From SIG603 sp964370405 (GTDB taxonomy: Bacteria > Bacillota > Clostridia > Oscillospirales > Acutalibacteraceae), in the NCBI GenBank assembly GCA_964370405.1, contig CAYJJB010000054.1, positions 1 to 13,499 of the forward strand: a stretch of 13,499 nt of DNA, read 5' to 3'. Of this stretch, positions 1 through 6,242 are shown piece after piece (the first letter of the stretch is position 1; the number at the start of each line of letters is the position of its first letter). The notes beneath the pieces are model-generated. The model was not told the origin of the DNA. It worked only from the letters and a program-made list of their open reading frames with translations, and did not search any database. The translations under genes and the position numbers were made by a program.

Positions 1-36
1 AATTAATGTTAGCGTTAAATAAATAAACTTTTTCAT
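1..36 (-). CDS. Start of a probable exported protein or lipoprotein (partial)
   Basis: Only the first 12 codons are in the window, reading MKKFIYLTLTLI. The ATG at 36-34 is preceded on the minus strand by AAGGAG (48-53), with an 11-base gap. The two lysines followed by a hydrophobic run look like the start of a Sec signal peptide or lipoprotein signal. The gene starts about 40 bases after the permease stop, in the same direction and with no terminator visible between them. It is therefore probably the next gene of the GntR-ABC operon, perhaps an accessory surface lipoprotein. Nothing of the mature protein is visible, so its function cannot be stated. The start is well supported by the ribosome binding site; the identity is unknown. 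Confidence 0.6.
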   Translation of the reverse strand, partial: MKKFIYLTLTLI

Positions 37-77
37 GCTGATAATCACTCCTTTTTTCTGGTTTATATATTGTTAAG

Positions 78-2057
78 TCATTCTAAAATTGATTTTATCG
101 CTGCAACTTGCTCCTTGGTAAACAAGAAGATATAAGAGTCTAAATCGTCTGAAATGCTACCGAATGACACTGGGTTATCATCAAGTGTAATGTTTTGTGC
201 TTCTTCAAGAACATCAAAGAGTGCTTCACGTTGTTCTTTTGAAATATCGTTCTCAGCATCATATACATAATATATCTCGTACTCTGATGACTCAGCGTAA
301 TTTTGATTTGAATATAAGTGGCTTAAATAATTACCCTGTGACTCACTATAATCTGTAAATTCAATACCTCTTATATATAGATAACTAGAATAAGCACTTA
401 CATGCTCAAACGAGTTTGTCTTGTTGGCAATTTCAAATGCTTTTCCAAGTGCTATAGGTGTTTCCTGTGATATTTGAACTTCGCCACGTTGCCCATTACT
501 TACATCGACAAAATTCATTGTAAAAACAGGACGGTTATTATAAGAAAGTTCTACTCCGTTTTCAAAGTCTTGTTTTAAGGCTTTGTATATTTCAAGAATG
601 TCATCTTCTGAGGCGATAAGATCTGGAATACCATAGCTGTAAACTGATAAATTACTTACTTCATCTGGAAGTACTGCTATTGCTCTTTGATGCTCTTCAC
701 TTTCTTCAACAAGTGAAAATAGAGTACTTAGATAACTGCTTTGTCCATTTGATGGCAGACATATATTTCTTACTTGAGTGTCCAAGTTTTTGGTTGTAAT
801 TTTAAAAGAAAAATTATCATATCTATAATTTCCATTTATATAATTAAACCCAGCCATCACATGCTCTATAAGTTGTGGGTCTGTGTGCACAACATCGCTT
901 GAAAGGCTTTCAAAATAACTGTTTCCATCATACACAAGCTGTATACTTAAAACATCTTCTGCCTCTGGTATTGTACTTTTTGAAACTTCGGCTGCCACAG
1001 GAATTGCCGCTGTGAGCGCTCCAACAAACACCACGCTTATTAAAAACATCGGTGCGCTTTTTATTGTTTCTTTAAATGATTTTGTAGCAATTAGCTCATA
1101 ACCGAAATACATGCATAGCGAAATTACAAAAACAGTTATAATTAGTGTGGTTTCAAGATAAACACCATAGACTAAATTAAGTATAATAATTTCTGCTATT
1201 AAAAATAGGAATGGTACGGTTATTATTACTCTGAAAAATGCTCTGTTTTTGCTGCTTAAATTCATATTGCCAGAAACCTCTGATGGACGTTTTTTAAATA
1301 TAATTAGTCCTATAAAGGTGTATACTGCGCAGATTAACAGCGTAACTAATACACTTATAATATCAGTATCAAAAAACGGCATATAATAGCTCCCCGACCT
1401 TGATCCTAGGAAAAACACAGAGATTGGCGATAATGCTGGGTTCTCTAATAAAACATTTACAAATTCAAGAGATAAAAAATTCACTGTAGGATCCATAATT
1501 CCAAAGTTTATAGTAAAGAACAGCAGCAAAGCATATGGTGCAAGTCCTACCAAAACAGAGGACACAAACGCACTAATTTGTGTACCTGATAAACTTATGC
1601 CCACCAAAGAGCAAACGCTTACAAATAAAATTACTAAAAATGCATCAAGTAAAAAACTAAATGGATATACATTTTGTGAGCTCAGCGCTATCATACTTAT
1701 TATAAAATTAATTAAGTATGAAACAAAAAGCACTAAAGTAGTCATTGCAACCGAACTTAAAAACTGAGTAAAATACAGTTTTGTACGGCTTATTGGAAGC
1801 GAACTGTACACGTCGTCGGCACTTCTTTTTGTTATAAAACTAAAGTTTAAAAAAGTTATATGCCATGTGCCTACATAACAAAACACAACAAAAATTAACA
1901 GTGATATGTCCGATATAAGCCAGTTTCCTGCACCTGTACTTGGCATAATAGTGTTTAAAATAAAAGTTAAAGATGGTAAAGTTAAAACTAAAAAATAAAT
2001 GAATAAGTTAACTCTGTTTTTATAAAAATTGTGTAAAAATAGTTTAGTATTAATCAT
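78..2057 (-). CDS. ABC transporter permease with large extracytoplasmic C-terminal domain
   Basis: This 659-residue membrane protein is the transmembrane part of the ABC transporter encoded with the ATPase just upstream. About nine hydrophobic segments can be seen (near residues 17-37, 49-72, 97-125, 136-155, 159-183, 231-254, 273-296, 302-320 and 334-356). Roughly 300 mostly hydrophilic residues follow (357-659), which should lie outside the membrane. The N-terminal layout resembles ABC-2/YtrC-like permeases. Clostridial permeases with a long C-terminal domain are known next to GntR regulators (possibly the DUF6449 group; recalled, not searched). The ATG at 2057 overlaps the last codons of the ATPase gene and has AAGGAG eight bases upstream, so the two are translationally coupled. 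The substrate is unknown. By analogy with Bacillus Ytr it may respond to cell-wall-active peptides, or the outer domain may bind a ligand. Confidence 0.85.
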   Translation of the reverse strand: MINTKLFLHNFYKNRVNLFIYFLVLTLPSLTFILNTIMPSTGAGNWLISDISLLIFVVFCYVGTWHITFLNFSFITKRSADDVYSSLPISRTKLYFTQFLSSVAMTTLVLFVSYLINFIISMIALSSQNVYPFSFLLDAFLVILFVSVCSLVGISLSGTQISAFVSSVLVGLAPYALLLFFTINFGIMDPTVNFLSLEFVNVLLENPALSPISVFFLGSRSGSYYMPFFDTDIISVLVTLLICAVYTFIGLIIFKKRPSEVSGNMNLSSKNRAFFRVIITVPFLFLIAEIIILNLVYGVYLETTLIITVFVISLCMYFGYELIATKSFKETIKSAPMFLISVVFVGALTAAIPVAAEVSKSTIPEAEDVLSIQLVYDGNSYFESLSSDVVHTDPQLIEHVMAGFNYINGNYRYDNFSFKITTKNLDTQVRNICLPSNGQSSYLSTLFSLVEESEEHQRAIAVLPDEVSNLSVYSYGIPDLIASEDDILEIYKALKQDFENGVELSYNNRPVFTMNFVDVSNGQRGEVQISQETPIALGKAFEIANKTNSFEHVSAYSSYLYIRGIEFTDYSESQGNYLSHLYSNQNYAESSEYEIYYVYDAENDISKEQREALFDVLEEAQNITLDDNPVSFGSISDDLDSYIFLFTKEQVAAIKSILE

Positions 2058-2967
2058 TCATATCACTCCTTTCAAACACTTCCCCCATGAAGTATCCTTT
2101 TGATTCCATTTCCGCAATAAATACCTCTTCAAGTGAAAGCGGTAATATGTCGCAAATTTTTGCGCCTTTTTTTATAAGCTCTGCTTTTTCTTTTTCTCCA
2201 TCACCTACAATAGTTATTGTGGCAACAGTGCCATATCTTGTAAATTTTAGAGCGTTGATAAAGTCGAGTTCGCTATTTTCCCAATTGCCTTCAAAAGCAA
2301 CTTGAATTTTCACCAAAGAATTTTGTGCGTCTTGTGTGCTGTGGTTCATAACAACTTTTCCATCATGAAGGAAAATAAGTCTGTCACAGCTGTCTTCAAC
2401 CTCTTTTAAAGAGTGACTAGTTAAAAGCACGCTTAAATTTCTTTCGCACATTTGGTCGTACAAAAGTTTTTTAATATTGTTTCTCACAACAGGATCTAAT
2501 CCGTCAAAAGTTTCGTCAAACAAAATATAATCTGTGTTTGCACTTACTGCAAGCAAGGTAATGCCCTGTCTTTTCATACCCTTTGAAAAAGTGCGCACTT
2601 TTTGCTTTGTGTTAAGTCCAAAAGAATCGCAAAGAAAATTAAATTTTTCCATAGAGAAATTTTTATAAAGTGATGCATAAAATTTTGCACTATCACTTAA
2701 TGTGTACCCTGGGTGAAAATATAAATCATCACTTACAAAAAATATTTTTTCACGTGCCTGTGACTCTTCAAAAATATCTTTGTCATATAAGCTTATTTTT
2801 CCCTCATTTAATTTGTAAACGCCACTCATAAGGCGTAAAAGTGTAGATTTACCTGAGCCATTAGAGCCTATAAGTCCGCAAATTGAAGACGGAAAAAGGT
2901 CAAAACTCACATCATTAATTATTAAGTTTTTGTCAAAATATTTTACCGCATTTTCAAGCTTTAACAT
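2050..2967 (-). CDS. ABC transporter ATP-binding protein (YtrB-like)
   Basis: A 305-residue cytoplasmic ATPase that powers the adjacent permease. Walker A is G34-SNGSGKST with K40; the ABC signature is the variant FSKGMKRQ (127-134) instead of LSGGQ; Walker B is YILFDE with D151 and E152, followed by a D-loop (GLD); the switch histidine is H185 (TSHSLKE). The usual Q-loop glutamine is not obvious: the corresponding stretch reads FFVSDDLYF (about 77-84). Residues after about 215 form a small C-terminal domain like those of bacitracin/Ytr-type ATPases. The start at 2967 overlaps the 3' end of the GntR gene by 14 bases and has a strong GGAGGAGG site (2974-2981). The gene in turn overlaps the permease by 8 bases. 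The variant signature is common in GntR-linked exporters, so I expect an active enzyme. Confidence 0.92.
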   Translation of the reverse strand: MLKLENAVKYFDKNLIINDVSFDLFPSSICGLIGSNGSGKSTLLRLMSGVYKLNEGKISLYDKDIFEESQAREKIFFVSDDLYFHPGYTLSDSAKFYASLYKNFSMEKFNFLCDSFGLNTKQKVRTFSKGMKRQGITLLAVSANTDYILFDETFDGLDPVVRNNIKKLLYDQMCERNLSVLLTSHSLKEVEDSCDRLIFLHDGKVVMNHSTQDAQNSLVKIQVAFEGNWENSELDFINALKFTRYGTVATITIVGDGEKEKAELIKKGAKICDILPLSLEEVFIAEMESKGYFMGEVFERSDMND

Positions 2968-3334
2968 TGTCTTCCTCCTCCTTTTTCTTTTTAAGTTCTA
3001 CCATGATTTCCTCAAAACTAATACCTGCTGCTTCTAGTTTTAAAATATTTTCATAAATTTCATCAATCATATTCATACGACTCCCCTTAATTAAAGTCAG
3101 TGCTTGATCTGATACATATCTGCCTTGCCCCTGAGCAGATACGCTAATCCCTTTTCTTTCAAGTTCTGTATAAGCTTTTTGGATTGTATTTGGGTTAATT
3201 CCAATCTCTAAGGATAAACTCCTTACAGATGGCATCTTGTCACCGCATTTTAATATCCCTGAGAGTATTTCCTTTTCAATCTCATAAATTATCTGCTCAT
3301 AAATAGGAACTTTGTCAAATTTATTCAAATTCAT
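2954..3334 (-). CDS. GntR-family transcriptional regulator, YtrA subfamily
   Basis: A short (126-residue) DNA-binding repressor. Residues 8-75 form a GntR winged helix-turn-helix: a PIYEQI start, the PSVRSLS recognition region (35-41), NPNTIQKAYTELE (48-60), and a wing around QGQGRYV (68-74). The remaining 50 residues are helical and end in a charged KKKKEEE stretch, far too short for a FadR- or HutC-type effector domain. This short form is the YtrA subfamily, whose members sit in front of ABC transporter genes and repress them. Its ATG at 3334 follows GAAAGG by eight bases. It is the first gene of the minus-strand cassette, and a YtrA-like dyad lies over its promoter, so autoregulation is likely. 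The inducer cannot be read from sequence; cell-wall antibiotics induce Bacillus YtrA. Confidence 0.92.
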   Translation of the reverse strand: MNLNKFDKVPIYEQIIYEIEKEILSGILKCGDKMPSVRSLSLEIGINPNTIQKAYTELERKGISVSAQGQGRYVSDQALTLIKGSRMNMIDEIYENILKLEAAGISFEEIMVELKKKKEEEDNVKA

Positions 3335-3355
3335 GTCATCATCCTTTCTGTATCA

Positions 3356-3380
3356 ACTGTACTGTCTATTATAGTACACT
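3356..3380. promoter_or_regulatory. Probable YtrA-type operator dyad
   Basis: The plus strand reads ACTGTA - 13 bases - TACACT. The half-sites extend inward to ACTGTACT and AGTACACT, with one mismatch in eight positions. The operator reported for Bacillus subtilis YtrA, as I recall it, is AGTGTA-N13-TACACT, so this site differs at one base and has the same spacing. It covers the -10 of the minus-strand promoter, a position suited to repression of the GntR-ABC operon by its own product. The assignment is inferred from dyad, spacing and context. Confidence 0.72.
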
Positions 3381-3399
3381 TATAGTGCAGATTTGTCAA
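3368..3399 (-). promoter_or_regulatory. Promoter of the GntR-ABC operon
   Basis: On the minus strand a perfect -35 TTGACA lies at 3399-3394. A -10 follows either as TACTAT (3376-3371, 17-base spacer) or as the overlapping TATAAT (3373-3368, 20-base spacer). The 17-base arrangement is geometrically better, while the second has the consensus hexamer. Either gives a leader of roughly 30 bases before the GntR start. The -10 lies inside the predicted operator dyad. Confidence 0.72.
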
Positions 3400-3433
3400 G
3401 CACTTTTTTTAATTTTTAAAAATAAACACTTAA

Positions 3434-3462
3434 TTGACAATAGAACGTTTGTTTGCTATACT
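3434..3462 (+). promoter_or_regulatory. Promoter of the radC-uvrB-uvrA operon
   Basis: A perfect -35 TTGACA (3434-3439), a 17-base spacer and -10 TATACT (3457-3462). TGC directly before the -10 also makes it an extended -10. This is a very strong sigma-A-type promoter, as expected for a gene set held down by a repressor. Transcription should begin near 3469, giving a leader of about 34 bases with AAAGGAGG at 3484-3491. Confidence 0.85.
3442..3455. promoter_or_regulatory. LexA/DinR (SOS) box
   Basis: The sequence GAAC-GTTT-GTTT (3443-3454) fits the Gram-positive SOS box, whose core is GAAC-N4-GTTY (Bacillus consensus CGAACRNRYGTTYC; mismatches here are the outermost bases and one inner position). 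It lies between the -35 and -10 of the promoter driving uvrB and uvrA, classic members of the LexA regulon. Position, motif and downstream genes agree, so LexA repression relieved by RecA after DNA damage is the likely control. Confidence 0.8.
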
Positions 3463-3502
3463 TGCTTTATAGGTAAAAAAGCTAAAGGAGGCGTGAAATA
3501 TA

Positions 3503-4276
3503 ATGCAAAAAGACGATTTACAAAACGAGAATAAATTTTGCTATGATGTAAAAAATATTGAAACAATGACTTCAAAAGAAGTGCTTAACTTACTGCTTTT
3601 GGCATTTAACGAAGAAGAGCGTGCACAGTGTCTTACAAAGGACTTACTCGATAACTTTACAAATTTTTGTGCCATATTAAACGCACCTTATAAAGAGCTT
3701 ATGAAAATACCAGATATGGACGTAAAAACAGCCCAGTTTTTACGCTTTATACCCATGGTATCAAGATTTTATATGAACGAACTTGGCATAAGTTCTCGCA
3801 GGGTATATGATGCCCAGTCAGCATATGAAATGCTGAAAAGTAAATTTATCGGACGCACCACAGAAGCTATAGGTGTGATAATATTAAATGGCAAGGGTCA
3901 AGTAAAGTTTAATAATATCATTTGCGAGGGTGTAGTGTCTTTGGTACCTGTATATATAAGAAGGCTTATGGAAATTTGCATAGAGTACGAGGCAGACACT
4001 TTAATACTTGCCCACAACCACCCAAACGGAAATATAATGCCCTCAAGAGGCGATTTGGTAGCAACTAAAGAAATCCAGCTTGCTTTGGATGTAATAAATG
4101 TAAACTTTGAAGACCACTTAATTTTCTTTGACGGTGGATACACTTCGCTTAAAAAGAGCGGTTGGCTTACTGATGTTTCTAAAAGCATACAAGATTTTAG
4201 AAAAGGCATACTTGAAAAAGTTAGAGAAGACGAAGAAAAAATTATAGATTTAGTAGAATTTGGAAAAATGGATTGA
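3503..4276 (+). CDS. radC: RadC-family JAB/MPN-domain protein
   Basis: A 257-residue cytoplasmic protein of the RadC (UPF0758) family. Residues about 45-85 resemble the helix-hairpin-helix part (LLDNF...KIPDMDVKTAQFL). Residues about 103-222 are the JAB metal-binding domain with a complete motif: E121, then H171-N-H173-P-N-G, S181 and D184, so a zinc site is expected. Despite its name, a direct repair role of RadC is unproven, and the biochemical activity of the family is not established. The N-terminus is divergent from the usual RPREKL-type opening, and about 35 charged residues (223-257) extend beyond the JAB core. The ATG at 3503 follows AAAGGAGG by 11 bases. It is the first gene of an SOS-controlled operon, ten bases ahead of uvrB, which supports a DNA-damage connection. 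Confidence 0.88.
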   Translation: MQKDDLQNENKFCYDVKNIETMTSKEVLNLLLLAFNEEERAQCLTKDLLDNFTNFCAILNAPYKELMKIPDMDVKTAQFLRFIPMVSRFYMNELGISSRRVYDAQSAYEMLKSKFIGRTTEAIGVIILNGKGQVKFNNIICEGVVSLVPVYIRRLMEICIEYEADTLILAHNHPNGNIMPSRGDLVATKEIQLALDVINVNFEDHLIFFDGGYTSLKKSGWLTDVSKSIQDFRKGILEKVREDEEKIIDLVEFGKMD

Positions 4277-4286
4277 TGAGGTAAAC

Positions 4287-6233
4287 ATGTTTAAAATTCA
4301 TTCAAAATATAAACCTGCTGGCGACCAGCCTCAGGCTATTGAAGAACTTGCAAAGGGAATAGAAGACGGCGAGAGGTTTCAAGTGCTTATGGGAGCTACC
4401 GGCACAGGTAAAACATTTACTATGGCAAATGTAATAGAGAAACTGCAGCGCCCCACCATAGTACTTGCCCATAACAAAACTTTGGCGGCTCAGCTTTGCT
4501 CTGAATTTAAAGAGTTTTTCCCTGAAAACGCAGTTGAATATTTTGTGTCTTACTACGATTATTATCAGCCTGAGGCTTATATTGCTCATACAGACACTTA
4601 TATAGAAAAAGACTCTGCAATTAATGAGGAGATAGACAAGCTTCGCCACAGCGCAACACTTGCCTTGTCTGAAAGAAGAGATGTAATAATAGTTGCAAGT
4701 GTTTCCTGCATTTATTCTCTTGGTGACCCGGTTGATTACCGTACCATGGTAATATCTCTTAGGCCTGGAATGGAGAAAAACCGTGATGACCTTCTTAAAA
4801 AGCTTGTGGAAATTCAGTATGAGAGAAACGACATAAATTTTGTTAGAAACAAATTTAGGGTTCGAGGAGATGTTGTAGAAATTTTTCCTGCAGGTTCTGG
4901 TGAAAAAGCCATAAGAGTAGAATTTTTTGGAGATGAAATAGAAAAAATAAGCGAAATTATTCCGCTTACAGGAGAAGTGGTGGCAAATCTTAAACACGCT
5001 GCAATTTACCCCGCCTCTCACTATGTTGTATCCCGTGAAAAAACTGAAACTGCACTTATGGAAATAGAGCGTGAAATGGAAGAGTGCGTAAACAACTTTA
5101 AAACAGCAGGAAAACTTGTGGAAGCACAAAGAATAGAGCAAAGAACAAGATACGACATGGAAATGCTTCGTGAAATTGGTTTTTGTAAAGGAATTGAAAA
5201 TTACTCAAGGGTAATGGCAGGAAGACCACCAGGCTCTACCCCATACACCCTTTTTAGTCACTTTCCTAAAGATTTTGTATTGTTTGTCGATGAGTCACAC
5301 GTATCTCTGCCTCAGGTAAGAGGCATGTATGCAGGCGACAGAGCAAGAAAAGAAGCTTTAATTGAATACGGCTTTAGACTGCCATCTGCACTTGATAACA
5401 GACCGCTTAATTTTGATGAATTTTATGAAAAAATTAATCAAGCAGTTTTTGTAAGCGCAACACCCGGTGACTTTGAGCTTTCTAAGGTAGAAAATGTTAC
5501 TCAGCAAATAATACGTCCAACAGGACTTTTAGACCCTGAAATTGAAGTGCGACCTACCGATGGTCAAATTGATGACTTGATATCTGAAATTAACATGAGG
5601 ACACCAAAAAAAGAAAGAGTGCTTGTCACAACACTTACAAAGAAGATGGCAGAGGACTTGACTGAATATTTTGAAAATTACAAGATAAAGGTGCGCTATA
5701 TGCACCATGACATAGACACTGTTGAAAGAATGGAAATTATAAGGGATTTACGTCTTGGAAATTTTGATGTACTTGTTGGAATTAACTTATTAAGAGAAGG
5801 TCTTGACATACCAGAGGTTTCACTTGTAGCCATTTTAGATGCAGATAAAGAGGGATTTTTAAGAAGCTCACGCTCTTTAATTCAAACCATAGGTAGAGCG
5901 GCGAGAAACTCTGAAGGTAAAGTTATAATGTATGCAGAAACAGTTACGCCTTCCATGGAAGTAGCAATTAATGAAACCTACAGAAGAAGAACTATTCAAC
6001 AAAAACACAATGAAGAGCATGGAATTATACCAAAAACCATAACAAAAAAAGTGTCCGAAATTTTAGAAATTTCTACACATAAGGACGACAAAAAGCCAAA
6101 ACGCAAGCTTACAGCGCTTGAAAAACGAGTAGAAATAGAGAAGCTTACAAAAGAAATGAAAGCAGCTGCAAAACTCTTAGAGTTTGAACACGCCGCATTC
6201 TTAAGAGATAAAATTAAAAAGTTACAACAATAA
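4287..6233 (+). CDS. uvrB: Excinuclease ABC subunit B (UvrB)
   Basis: The damage-verifying helicase-like subunit of nucleotide excision repair: it is loaded by UvrA, inserts a beta-hairpin into DNA and recruits UvrC for incision. The protein has 648 residues, the normal length. Visible elements are Walker A GATGTGKT (36-43), the aromatic beta-hairpin region SYYDYYQPEAY with EKDSAI (88-112), DESH in motif II (335-338), the SATPGD motif (390-395), QTIGRAARN in motif VI (533-541), and a C-terminal UVR domain (about 613-648) that contacts UvrC. I chose the ATG at 4287 because MFKIHSKYKPAGDQPQAI aligns with family N-termini. A TTG nine codons earlier would overlap radC and add residues the family lacks. 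The ribosome binding site is weak (GAGGT at 4278-4282), so translation may be coupled to radC. Confidence 0.97.
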   Translation: MFKIHSKYKPAGDQPQAIEELAKGIEDGERFQVLMGATGTGKTFTMANVIEKLQRPTIVLAHNKTLAAQLCSEFKEFFPENAVEYFVSYYDYYQPEAYIAHTDTYIEKDSAINEEIDKLRHSATLALSERRDVIIVASVSCIYSLGDPVDYRTMVISLRPGMEKNRDDLLKKLVEIQYERNDINFVRNKFRVRGDVVEIFPAGSGEKAIRVEFFGDEIEKISEIIPLTGEVVANLKHAAIYPASHYVVSREKTETALMEIEREMEECVNNFKTAGKLVEAQRIEQRTRYDMEMLREIGFCKGIENYSRVMAGRPPGSTPYTLFSHFPKDFVLFVDESHVSLPQVRGMYAGDRARKEALIEYGFRLPSALDNRPLNFDEFYEKINQAVFVSATPGDFELSKVENVTQQIIRPTGLLDPEIEVRPTDGQIDDLISEINMRTPKKERVLVTTLTKKMAEDLTEYFENYKIKVRYMHHDIDTVERMEIIRDLRLGNFDVLVGINLLREGLDIPEVSLVAILDADKEGFLRSSRSLIQTIGRAARNSEGKVIMYAETVTPSMEVAINETYRRRTIQQKHNEEHGIIPKTITKKVSEILEISTHKDDKKPKRKLTALEKRVEIEKLTKEMKAAAKLLEFEHAAFLRDKIKKLQQ

Positions 6234-6242
6234 GGAGAATTT

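Noticed and set aside
4260..4286. TTG start for uvrB nine codons upstream
   Set aside because: It overlaps the end of radC, has no ribosome binding site, and adds residues absent from the family; MFKIHSKYKPAGDQP at 4287 matches known UvrB N-termini.
4302..5141. Long minus-strand open frame (279 codons) inside uvrB
   Set aside because: It lies opposite the highly conserved uvrB coding sequence, encodes a Cys/Phe/Tyr-rich low-complexity product and has no ribosome binding site or family resemblance. It is a shadow frame.
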